DNA of 64,000 bases. Origin: Devosia sp. (GTDB lineage: Bacteria > Pseudomonadota > Alphaproteobacteria > Rhizobiales > Devosiaceae). Position 1 is the first letter of the stretch. Every line of letters starts with the position of its first letter. The position numbers were made by a program, and so were the translations under genes. Location of the stretch: NCBI RefSeq assembly GCF_017307495.1, contig NZ_JAFKHE010000020.1, forward strand, positions 80,170 through 144,169, given 5' to 3'. The notes under the pieces are model-generated. The model had not been told where the DNA came from, ran no database searches, and was given only the letters and a program-made list of their open reading frames with translations. Of this stretch, positions 1 through 7,686 are shown in pieces.

Positions 1-56
1 GTCTGCATGAGGGTGGCGCGCCATCCCGGCGCCCCCCGCCTCGCGAGGGAATGACG

Positions 57-317
57 ATGCCCGCCAAATCAGTGCCCACCGCGCCCAGGCCTGCCGACCC
101 CGCCGCGATCGTCAGCGAAGAGGCGATCCGCCAGCGCGCCTATTTCATGTGGGAGGCCGACGGCAGTCCGGAAGGCCGCCAGGACCACTACTGGAGCCTG
201 GCCCGCGCCGAGGCGATCCGGGCCTTCGTCGAGGCCACGGCCAATGGCGTCGCCCGGGCCGCCGCCGCCACGCCGGAGGCAAAGCCGACCCGGCAATCGG
301 CCGCGAAGGCGAAGTAA
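57..317 (+). CDS. DUF2934 domain-containing small protein
   Basis: Small protein of about 86 residues. The N-terminal half holds the DUF2934 signature, an IRQRAYFMWEADG stretch followed by HYW and a run of Ala/Arg/Glu residues. The C-terminal third is Ala/Lys-rich and probably disordered. The family is common in alphaproteobacteria and has no established function. Two ATGs are possible, at 51 and 57. The purine-rich GAGGGA at 45-50 touches the first but lies 6 nt before the second, so 57 is preferred. It stands alone upstream of a converging ridA-like gene. Confidence 0.75.
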   Translation: MPAKSVPTAPRPADPAAIVSEEAIRQRAYFMWEADGSPEGRQDHYWSLARAEAIRAFVEATANGVARAAAATPEAKPTRQSAAKAK

Positions 318-371
318 GCCCGACCCCTGCCGCGGACGACAACGCCCGGTCCGTGGGACCGGGCGCGATAT

Positions 372-405
372 CCGTCATCCCCGGGCGAAAACCCCCGGGG
401 ACGCA
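372..405. repeat. Single GTCATCCCCGGG-type hairpin repeat
   Basis: A CGTCATCCCCGGG arm followed after a short loop by CCCCCGGGGACGCACG. It is a one-armed version of the paired GTCAT palindromes found elsewhere in the window. It lies between converging genes and could also act as a transcription end. Confidence 0.55.
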
Positions 406-427
406 CGTTCGAACGCGGCCGCTGGAC

Positions 428-778
428 TCAGTCCACTGCCGCGACGGCGATGATCTCGACCTTCAGCGCGGGATGCGCCAGGCGGGCTTCGATGCAGGCG
501 CGGGCCGGCGGGTTGGCCGGGTCGATCCAGGCGTCGTAGACCGAGTTCATCGCGGCGAAGTCGCCGATATTGTTGAGGATCACCTGGACGCTGAGCACCT
601 TGGACTTGCTGGTGCCGGCCTCGGCGAGCAGCTTGTCGATCGCCTCGAGCACCTCGGCGGTCTGCTTCTCGATCGGGCCGTTGTAGTCCTGGGCGACCTG
701 CCCGGCGAGGTAGACGGTATTGCCGTGCTTGACGGCCATGCTCATGCGCTTGCCGGGCTGGTAGCGGGTGATGCTCAT
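428..778 (-). CDS. RidA/YjgF/UK114 family protein
   Basis: 116-residue RidA-family protein. RidA enzymes hydrolyse reactive enamine/imine intermediates released by PLP enzymes. The arginine that binds the substrate carboxylate is present as R93 in PPARACIEAR, and E108 in KVEIIAV matches the usual C-terminal Glu. The length is slightly below the usual 125-130 residues. GGAG lies upstream of the ATG at 778 at normal spacing. It is a single gene with no evident partner. Which RidA subfamily it belongs to cannot be told by eye, and many paralogues act on unknown substrates. Confidence 0.88.
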   Translation of the reverse strand: MSITRYQPGKRMSMAVKHGNTVYLAGQVAQDYNGPIEKQTAEVLEAIDKLLAEAGTSKSKVLSVQVILNNIGDFAAMNSVYDAWIDPANPPARACIEARLAHPALKVEIIAVAAVD

Positions 779-1011
779 GGAAGTGCTCCTTGGTGAAAAT
801 CCGGAGCCTGATGTAGCGGCTGCGGCGCCGGGACGAAAGCCGGAATCACCCCCTCGTCGGCCCCACTTTGGTTCCGGTCCGCCGTTGCGGCTGCGGCGCC
901 GGACCGCCGCCGTTCATCCAGCTGATCCGATCCTGAGCGCGGCGTTCAGCCGGCGTTCACGGGCGCGTGACTATTGCCCCGCCCCCACAAACACCCTCCG
1001 CAAGCGAGTTT

Positions 1012-2391
1012 ATGGGAATGGACAAGCGTTTTCCGCTGGAAGACCAGATCGAGATGCTGGCGAGCGCCCTCAGGGGGCGCGTCGTGACCCCGGGGAGCCC
1101 GGACTATGACGGCCTGCGCATCGTCGCCTTGGCGAACTTCGACAAGACCCCGGCCGCCGTGATCCGCGTCGCCACTGCCGCCGACATCGCCGCGGTGATC
1201 AACTTCGCCAGGGCCACCGACCTCGAGCTCGCCGTCCGCTCCGGCGGCCACAGCGTCGGCGGCTTTTCGGGCAGCAATGGCGGCCTCGTCATCGACCTGC
1301 GCGACCTCACCGGCATCGACATCGACCATGCCGGCCGCACCGGCTGGTTCGGCACCGGCCTCAATGCCGGAGCAGTGACCGCCGCGCTCGAGCCGCACGG
1401 GCTCATCCTGCCGCTCGGCGATTCCGGCACGGTCGGCCTCGGCGGCATCACCCTGGGCGGCGGCATCGGCTACCTCGTGCGCAAGCATGGCCTCACCATC
1501 GATTCGCTGCTCGCCGCCGAGATCGTCACCGCCGACGGCGACATCCTCGTCGCCGATGCCGAGCATCATTCCGACCTGTTCTGGGCCCTGCGCGGCGGCG
1601 GCGGCAATTTCGGCGTCGTCACCCGCTTCCGGTTCCGGCTGCATGCGCTGCCCAGCTTCGTCGGCGGCCCGCTGATCCTGCCGGCGACGCCGGAGGTCCT
1701 GGCCGGCTTCGTCGCCGCCGCCGAGGCGGCGCCCGACGAGCTGACCGCCATCGTCAACCTGATGCCGGCCCCGCCGCTGCCCTTCATCCCGCCGCATGTC
1801 CACGGCCAGCTCGTGCTCATGGGCATGATGGCCCATGCCGGCGACGCCGAGGCCGCGGCCCGCGCGCTCGCGCCCTTCCGCGCCCTCGCCCCCGCCATTG
1901 CCGACCTCGTCGGACCGGCCCCGCTCTCGAGCCTCTATATCCCCGAGGATCCGAACCTGCGCCCGGCCGTCACCACCCGCGCGCTCTACATGGACACGGT
2001 CGGCCTCGCCGATGCCCGCACCCTGATCGAGCACCTGGGCCGCACCGACGCGCCGATGTTCATCGGCCAGGTCCGCGTCCTCGGCGGCGCCGCCGCCCGC
2101 GTGCCGGTCGGCGATACCGCCTATGCCCATCGCAGGAGCCGCATCCTCGTCGGCCTGCTCGCCATGTATGGCGGGCCGACCGAGCCGCACGAGCGCTGGG
2201 CCAGCGCCGGCATCGCGGCGCTGCGCCAGCACGATGCCGGCGCCTACGTGAACTTCGTCTCCAACGAAGGCCCGGAGCGCCTGCGCGCCGCCTACCCGGG
2301 CCCGACGTGGGACCGGCTGCGCCAGGTCAAGGCCAAGTACGACCCCGAGAACCTGTTCCGGCTCAACCAGAACATCCCCCCGGCCGCCTGA
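1012..2391 (+). CDS. FAD-binding oxidoreductase, berberine-bridge-enzyme type
   Basis: About 459 residues. The N-terminal FAD_binding_4 (PCMH) domain is seen in RSGGHSVGGFSG and the GGGIGYL/GGGGNFGVVT glycine runs; a BBE-type C-terminus ends in YDPENLFRLNQNIPP. The histidine that usually carries the covalent flavin is present (H80, numbered from 1012). The cysteine that makes a second bond in bicovalent members is serine (S138, in GDSGTVG), so a mono-covalent flavin is expected. Such enzymes oxidise sugars, alcohols or alkaloid-like substrates using O2 or other acceptors; the substrate here is unknown. A GTG at 967 would add 15 residues; no start has a convincing ribosome-binding site. Confidence 0.85.
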   Translation: MGMDKRFPLEDQIEMLASALRGRVVTPGSPDYDGLRIVALANFDKTPAAVIRVATAADIAAVINFARATDLELAVRSGGHSVGGFSGSNGGLVIDLRDLTGIDIDHAGRTGWFGTGLNAGAVTAALEPHGLILPLGDSGTVGLGGITLGGGIGYLVRKHGLTIDSLLAAEIVTADGDILVADAEHHSDLFWALRGGGGNFGVVTRFRFRLHALPSFVGGPLILPATPEVLAGFVAAAEAAPDELTAIVNLMPAPPLPFIPPHVHGQLVLMGMMAHAGDAEAAARALAPFRALAPAIADLVGPAPLSSLYIPEDPNLRPAVTTRALYMDTVGLADARTLIEHLGRTDAPMFIGQVRVLGGAAARVPVGDTAYAHRRSRILVGLLAMYGGPTEPHERWASAGIAALRQHDAGAYVNFVSNEGPERLRAAYPGPTWDRLRQVKAKYDPENLFRLNQNIPPAA

Positions 2392-2565
2392 GGCCCGACG
2401 GATGGCGGCGCCCGCGCAAGGGGGCGCCGCGGCCACGGATGGGAAGCGCAGCCGCTGCCGGGGCTCGGTCGCGGGCTCCCGCGCTTCCCATTCGGCCCTC
2501 CCGCCCTTGACGTTCCCGGCCGGCCGGCCCGCTATATGCGTCCCGCAACCGGCCGAGTCCGCCCG

Positions 2566-3402
2566 ATGCCCGATCGTCCGCTCCTCGTCGTCGACGGCGA
2601 TTCCTTCGCCCACCGCGCCTATCACGGCCTGCCCAAGACGATCCGGCGGGCCGGCGACAAGGGCGGCGGCGCTATCGTCGGCTTCGCCAACTACCTGCTC
2701 CGCCTCTACGAGGCCGAACGACCGCGCGCCGTCATCGTCGGCTGGGACACGCTGAGCGAACCGAACTGGCGCGCGCTGGAGTTCCCCGACTACCAGGGCG
2801 GCCGCGTGTTCGACGACGAGATCGTCGACCAGCTCGACGTGCTGCCCGAGCTCGTCGCCGCCATGGGCTTTGCCTCGGGCAAGGCCGCCGGCTTCGAGGC
2901 CGACGATTTCCTCGCCACCGCCGTCGCGCTCGAGGAGACGGCCAGCGGCACCGTGCTCGTTGCCAGCGGCGACCGCGACGCCTTCCAGCTCGTCTCCGAG
3001 CGCACCACCGTGCTGCACCCGGTCAAGGCCGGCGAGATCGCCCGCGTCGGCATCGCCGAGGTGCGCGAGCGCTACGGCGTCGAACCGAGGCAGGTGCCCG
3101 ACTTCATTGCGCTGCGCGGCGACCCCTCCGACAAGATCCCCGGCGCGAGGGGCATCGGCGCCACCACCGCGGCGAGCCTGTTGAAGCGCTATCCCGACCT
3201 CGAGGCCATGCTCGCTGACGGCAAGTTCGAGGCGGTGGCCGACGACCTCCGCCTCTACAGGCGCCTCGCCACCATGGTCACCACCGCCCCGCTCGCGCCG
3301 ATCCCCGACCAGCGCCCGACCTGGGACAAGGCGGCGGCACTGGCGCGCGCCTGGGAACTCAACAACCTCGCCGACCGGCTGGAGGGATTGGCCAAGACGT
3401 GA
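2566..3402 (+). CDS. 5'-3' exonuclease family (PIN/FEN-like) protein
   Basis: About 278 residues resembling the stand-alone 5'-3' exonuclease domain related to DNA polymerase I. Metal-binding acidic residues occur in LLVVDGDSFAHRAYH near the N-terminus, GFEADDFLAT and ASGDRDAFQLV in the middle. A helix-hairpin-helix clamp is seen as GDPSDKIPGARGIGATTA. It lacks the polymerase and proofreading domains, so it is a separate flap-endonuclease-like protein and not polA. An ATG at 2536 would add 10 residues; 2566 starts MPDRPLLVVDGD, matching where the domain begins. Confidence 0.85.
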   Translation: MPDRPLLVVDGDSFAHRAYHGLPKTIRRAGDKGGGAIVGFANYLLRLYEAERPRAVIVGWDTLSEPNWRALEFPDYQGGRVFDDEIVDQLDVLPELVAAMGFASGKAAGFEADDFLATAVALEETASGTVLVASGDRDAFQLVSERTTVLHPVKAGEIARVGIAEVRERYGVEPRQVPDFIALRGDPSDKIPGARGIGATTAASLLKRYPDLEAMLADGKFEAVADDLRLYRRLATMVTTAPLAPIPDQRPTWDKAAALARAWELNNLADRLEGLAKT

Positions 3403-3543
3403 ACCGCTGCCGCGGAAATGGCACGGCCGGCCAGCCGTCCTGATCCCCGGACAATGCGTCGATGCGACTGACGCACGGCCGAAGAGCGACAGTCTTGCTG
3501 CCTATCCGACGCGCCCGATCTACAGTATTGTGGCAGCTGCCTT

Positions 3544-4728
3544 TTGGAGGAGGTTGCGATCTACATCGCCATCTTCGCACTGTTTCTCGGTACGCTCAGT
3601 ATCGGCACGACGGAATTCGTCATCGCGGGCATCCTGCCGGCGATCGCGGCCGACCTGTCCGTGCCCATCCCGACAGCCGGCCTGCTCGTCACCGCCTATG
3701 CCATCGGCGTCGCCGTGGGCGGCCCGATCCTGACGCTGCTGCTCGCCCCGCTCACCCGCAAGCGCGCCGCGCTTATCCTGATGGCCCTGTTCATCGCCGG
3801 GCACTTCATCACCGGGCTCGCCGGCGACTTCGGCTGGGCCCTCGCCGGACGGCTGCTTTCGGCCACCGGTCATGGCGGCTATTTCGGCGTCGCGGTCGTC
3901 CTCGTCGCCACCATCGCCCCCCGGGACCGGGTCGGCACCGCGCTCTCCTTCATCTTCGCCGGCGTCACCATCGCCAATATCATCGGCGTCCCCGCCGGCA
4001 CGATGCTCGGGCAGATGCTGGGCTGGCGGGCGCCGCTGTGGATGGTGGCGGCCATGGCGACGGTCGGCGCGCTCGCCGTGCTGGTCTTCGTGCCCGACTC
4101 GAGCACCGGCCAGTCCGCCCGCGCCAGCATCGCCACCCAGTTCCGCGCGCTCGGCAACCACCGCGTGCTGACCTCGTTCGCCCTCATCTTCCTGATGATG
4201 ATCGCGCTATGGGGCCTCAACACCTTCATCGCGCCCTATCTGACCGACGTCGTCGGCGTGCCTGCGGCGTGGATCTCCGGCGTGCTGCTGCTCACCGGCA
4301 TCGGGGCGACGGTCGGCATCTTCATCGGCGGCCGTCTCGCCGACCTGCGCCCCACCGAGACGCTGCGCTACGCCTACCCGCTGCTCGCGGCCGTCTATGT
4401 CGCCGTCTACGTCCTGTCGCCGGGCAACCTGTGGCTGGGCATCGCCCTCGCCGGGCTGATCGCCCTGCCGATCACGCTCGTTGCCACCACGGTGCAGAAC
4501 CGCGTGCTCAAGGGCGCTGGCGAGGCGCCCGACCTCGCCTCGACCCTCATCTCCTCGGTGTTCAATGTCGGCACCGCCACCGGCTCATGGATCAGCGCCA
4601 CCGCCCTCGGCGCCGGCTTCGCCTACGCCCAGCTGCCGCTCATTTCCGTGGCTGCGGCCCTGTGTGCGAGCGTGCTCGCCTACTTCGTGACGGCCCGCGA
4701 TCGCCGCGAGGCCCTCGCCGTGGCCTGA
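3544..4728 (+). CDS. MFS transporter, DHA1 drug/sugar exporter type
   Basis: 394-residue, very hydrophobic protein with about 12 predicted membrane spans, resembling the AraJ/YdhP branch of the major facilitator superfamily (TEFVIAGILP early, GRLLSATGHGGYFGVA in span 4/5, NVGTATGSWISA late). It is expected in the inner membrane as a proton-driven exporter; the substrate is unknown. The start is odd: the only standard in-frame start here is TTG 3544, yet a strong Shine-Dalgarno sequence (GGAGGAGG, 3546-3553) lies after it and points to an ATC codon at 3559 where relatives begin (tyr-ile-ala-ile). Confidence 0.85.
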   Translation: MEEVAIYIAIFALFLGTLSIGTTEFVIAGILPAIAADLSVPIPTAGLLVTAYAIGVAVGGPILTLLLAPLTRKRAALILMALFIAGHFITGLAGDFGWALAGRLLSATGHGGYFGVAVVLVATIAPRDRVGTALSFIFAGVTIANIIGVPAGTMLGQMLGWRAPLWMVAAMATVGALAVLVFVPDSSTGQSARASIATQFRALGNHRVLTSFALIFLMMIALWGLNTFIAPYLTDVVGVPAAWISGVLLLTGIGATVGIFIGGRLADLRPTETLRYAYPLLAAVYVAVYVLSPGNLWLGIALAGLIALPITLVATTVQNRVLKGAGEAPDLASTLISSVFNVGTATGSWISATALGAGFAYAQLPLISVAAALCASVLAYFVTARDRREALAVA

Positions 4729-4812
4729 CCCCGCGTCATCCGAAATCTTCCGCCCCGGCGCATTGCCCCCTGCCGCGATCTCCGCCTAACCTCCGCCACC
4801 GGAGGAACACGC

Positions 4813-5727
4813 ATGAACACCACCATCACCGCCCCGCCCGACCGCCAGCCCGCGCTCGAAGCGCCCGATGCCGAGGGCGTCTATCGCATCTGGCCGGGCG
4901 CCGCGCCCGGCTCGGAAGGCTGGACCTGGTCCGAGCGCACCATGCCGGTGCCGTGGCCGACCACGTCCCCGCGCCGGCTGACCCGCAACGTCGTGACCCC
5001 GACCGTCACCGCCTTCCGCCCCGCGCCCGGCAAGGCCACCGGCGCCGCCATGGTCATCGCGCCCGGCGGCGCCTTCCACTTCCTGCTCGTCGACCACGAG
5101 GGCTACGACATGGCCCGCTGGCTGGCAGGTCAGGGCGTCACCTGCTTCGTGCTGAAATACCGCCTCGGCCGCTCCACCGACGACGACGCGCAACTGCTCG
5201 AGTTCCGCAACGACCTGCAGGCCCGCCTCGCCGCCAGCAAGACCGATCCCAACCACCCGATGCGTCAGGCGATGCACGAGGCCCGGCTGTGGGGCGAGGA
5301 AGACGGCCGCCAGGCCATCCGCTTCGTGCGCGCCAACGCTGCCCACTGGGGCATCGACCCGAACCGCATCGGCATCACCGGCTTTTCCGCCGGCGGCGGC
5401 GTCACCATGGGCCCGGTGCTCGAGCACGACGCGCAGTCGCGCCCCGATTTCGCCGCCCCGATCTACGCCGCCTGGCGCGAGGGCGCGCCCGTCCCGGCCG
5501 ATGCCTGCCCGCTGTTCATCGTCATTTCCGACGACGACGGCTCGGTCCCCGCCCTCTCCTCGCTCCGCCTCTACGAAGCCTGGCACAAGGCCGGCAAGCC
5601 GGTCGAACTGCACATCTTCGGCAATGGCGGCCACGGCTACGGCATGGCGAAAGAAGGCTGGCTCTCCGACCCCTGGCCCGAGCTGCTGGCCAACTGGCTG
5701 AAGCTGCAGGGCGTCATCGCGAAATAG
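4813..5727 (+). CDS. Alpha/beta-hydrolase, esterase/acetylxylan-esterase type
   Basis: 304 residues, predicted cytoplasmic. An oxyanion-hole-like APGGAFHFL segment, the nucleophile elbow GFSAGG, an acidic residue in ISDDDGSV and a histidine in GNGGHGYG make up a complete Ser-Asp-His set. The layout resembles BD-FAE/acetylxylan-esterase-like hydrolases often annotated as xylan esterase or lipase. No signal peptide is seen. GGAGGA precedes ATG 4813 at normal spacing. The nearby sugar-acid locus makes deacylation of a carbohydrate plausible, but that is inference. Confidence 0.82.
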   Translation: MNTTITAPPDRQPALEAPDAEGVYRIWPGAAPGSEGWTWSERTMPVPWPTTSPRRLTRNVVTPTVTAFRPAPGKATGAAMVIAPGGAFHFLLVDHEGYDMARWLAGQGVTCFVLKYRLGRSTDDDAQLLEFRNDLQARLAASKTDPNHPMRQAMHEARLWGEEDGRQAIRFVRANAAHWGIDPNRIGITGFSAGGGVTMGPVLEHDAQSRPDFAAPIYAAWREGAPVPADACPLFIVISDDDGSVPALSSLRLYEAWHKAGKPVELHIFGNGGHGYGMAKEGWLSDPWPELLANWLKLQGVIAK

Positions 5728-5782
5728 CGCAGGCCCGGGCGCGACAGCCGGCGCGCCCGCCCCCCGGACCCGGCCTCGCTGC

Positions 5783-6535
5783 CTACAGCGTGATCCCGCC
5801 GTCCGCGATGAAGTTCGTGCCCGTGGCGTAGGCGCTCTCGTCGCTGGCGAGATAGACGCACAGGTGCGCCATCTCCTCGGGCTGCGCCATGCGGCCCATC
5901 GGCTGGCGCGCGATGAAGGTCTTCCACACCTCGTCATGCTCGCCGAGCGCATGCGCGCGCTCGTGCAGCGACGGCGAATCGACGCTGCCCGGGCAGAGCG
6001 CGTTGGCCCGGATGCCGTTCTTCATGTAGTCGAACGCCACTGACTTGGTGAACCCGATCACCGCCGCCTTGCTCGACATGTAGCTCACCCGGTTCGGCAC
6101 CCCCTTGAGCGAGCTCGCCACCGAGGCGACGTTGATGATCGAGGCCCCGCCCTGCGCGATGAAGGCCGGCAGGAACGCCTGGGTCAGCACGAACATCGGC
6201 GTCACGTTGATGTCGAAGCTGCGCTGCCAGTCCTCGAGCGTCGTCGTCCCCAGCATGCCCTGGTGCACCCAGCCGGCACCGTTGTAGAGCACGTTCACCC
6301 CGGCGTGCCGCGCCGCCGCCGCCCGCAGCGCGGCATGGTCGGTGACATCGAGCGCATAGGCCTCGTGTCCCGCCGAAATCCGTCCCAGCTCCTCGCCCTT
6401 CCGCGCGATTGCCGCCGCGTCGCGATCGGTGGCGATCACCCGCGCCCCCTCGCGTGCAAATGCCACCGCCGCCGCGCCGCCGATCCCGGCCGCCGCCGCG
6501 GTCATGAACACCACCTTGCCCTCGAGCCGTCCCAT
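5783..6535 (-). CDS. SDR oxidoreductase, BDH2/2-keto-3-deoxy-fuconate dehydrogenase-like
   Basis: 250-residue classical short-chain dehydrogenase. The NAD-binding segment is TAAAAGIG near residue 12, the NAGx equivalent is YNGAG, and the catalytic tetrad is N110, S138, Y152 and K156. An Asp at 37 (IATDRD) suggests NAD rather than NADP. The start MGRLEGKV and the SPSLHERAHALG and LASDESAYATGTN segments closely resemble the BDH2/DHRS6 subfamily, which includes bacterial 2-keto-3-deoxy-L-fuconate dehydrogenases. It is transcribed away from the kinase-enolase pair across a 124-nt gap, so a shared control region is possible. A strong GGAGGAGAG precedes ATG 6535. The substrate assignment is tentative. 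Confidence 0.87.
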   Translation of the reverse strand: MGRLEGKVVFMTAAAAGIGGAAAVAFAREGARVIATDRDAAAIARKGEELGRISAGHEAYALDVTDHAALRAAAARHAGVNVLYNGAGWVHQGMLGTTTLEDWQRSFDINVTPMFVLTQAFLPAFIAQGGASIINVASVASSLKGVPNRVSYMSSKAAVIGFTKSVAFDYMKNGIRANALCPGSVDSPSLHERAHALGEHDEVWKTFIARQPMGRMAQPEEMAHLCVYLASDESAYATGTNFIADGGITL

Positions 6536-6659
6536 CGTTCACTCTCCTCCTGGTCCTGGTGCGACCAAACCGTCCTGCGACCAAAGCGCAACCGTCAGGT
6601 CGATTGTTGCAATGCCATCCGCTGCGTACCATACGAGCCACGGCAATGGGCAGGGGACG

Positions 6660-7679
6660 ATGCTGACCGCGACGAAAGACTCAAGCTGGGAAGCGCTGCT
6701 TCCCCCCATCTTCGCTGCCGCCGGCATCGCCGCGGGCCCGCGCCTCGAGGTCGAGCCGCTGACCGGCGGCGTGTCTTCCGACATCGTGCGCATCCGGCTG
6801 GCCGACGGCCGGCTCTATTGCGCCAAGCGCGCCCTGTCCCAGCTCAAGGTCGCGACCGAGTGGCAGGCGCCGGTCGAGCGCAACCACTACGAGGTCGCCT
6901 GGCTGCGCCGCGCCAATGCCATCGTTCCGGGCGCCGCCCCGCGGGTGATCGGCGAGGACCGAGCCCACGGCATCGCCCTGCTCGAGTACCTGCCGCCCGA
7001 GGACTACCTGCTGTGGAAGACCGAGCTGCTGGCCGGCCACGCCGACCCCCGCGTCCCGGTGGCCGTCGCCGATGCCCTCGGCCGCATCCATGCCGCGACG
7101 CTGGGCGATCCGACCGCCGCGGCCGAGTTCCCCACCGACGCGCTGATCGACGCCCTGCGCCTCGATCCCTACCTGCGCTACACCGCCGGCCGCCACCCGG
7201 CCCTCGCCGACCGCATCCTGGCCGTGCTGGCCAGCACCGCGGGCAACCGGCTGGCCCTCGTCCATGGCGACGTCAGCCCCAAGAACATCCTCGTCTCGCG
7301 CCATGACGGCCATCCGGTGCTGCTCGACGCCGAGTGCGCCTGGTACGGTGATCCGGCCTTCGATGCCGCCTTCTGCCTCAACCACCTGGTGCTGAAGTCC
7401 ATCCACCTGCCGGCGTTGCGCGAGACGCTGCTCGACCAGGCGCAGGCCTTCGCGACCGCCTGGCTCGGCCACTTCCCCGCCGGCCACCGCGCCGGCCTCG
7501 CGGCGCGCACCGCCGCCCTGCTGCCGTGCCTGATGCTGGCGCGGGTCGATGGCAAGTCGCCGGTCGAATATCTCACCGAGCCGTCACGCCAGGTCGTGCG
7601 CGACCGGGCCATGCCGCTGATCCGCGAGCCGGCCCCGGACCTCCATCATCTCCTCGCCATCCTCCGTTCCTCCGGGTAG
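6660..7679 (+). CDS. APH-fold phosphotransferase (small-molecule kinase)
   Basis: 339 residues from ATG 6660, which has GGGGA just upstream. The APH/choline-kinase catalytic loop is HGDVSPKN and the metal-binding Asp is in LLDAECAWYGDP. The LLDAE form differs from the IDFG of classical resistance kinases and recalls metabolic members such as methylthioribose kinase. The N-terminal nucleotide pocket is GGVSSDIVRIRL with the Lys in YCAKRAL. The stop is only 7 nt before the enolase-like gene, so the two are almost certainly cotranscribed and probably act in one pathway. A role in antibiotic resistance is unlikely from context. The acceptor substrate is not evident. Confidence 0.8.
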   Translation: MLTATKDSSWEALLPPIFAAAGIAAGPRLEVEPLTGGVSSDIVRIRLADGRLYCAKRALSQLKVATEWQAPVERNHYEVAWLRRANAIVPGAAPRVIGEDRAHGIALLEYLPPEDYLLWKTELLAGHADPRVPVAVADALGRIHAATLGDPTAAAEFPTDALIDALRLDPYLRYTAGRHPALADRILAVLASTAGNRLALVHGDVSPKNILVSRHDGHPVLLDAECAWYGDPAFDAAFCLNHLVLKSIHLPALRETLLDQAQAFATAWLGHFPAGHRAGLAARTAALLPCLMLARVDGKSPVEYLTEPSRQVVRDRAMPLIREPAPDLHHLLAILRSSG

Positions 7680-7686
7680 TTTCGAC

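Noticed and set aside
946..3018. 690-codon minus-strand open frame over the FAD oxidoreductase and exonuclease
   Set aside because: It is antisense to two genes with clear domains, is rich in Gly/Ala/Arg/Glu and has no domain. It results from GC-rich codon bias.
6660..7679. Aminoglycoside resistance gene
   Set aside because: The APH fold is shared by many metabolic kinases. The coupling to an enolase-like gene and the LLDAE motif argue against resistance.
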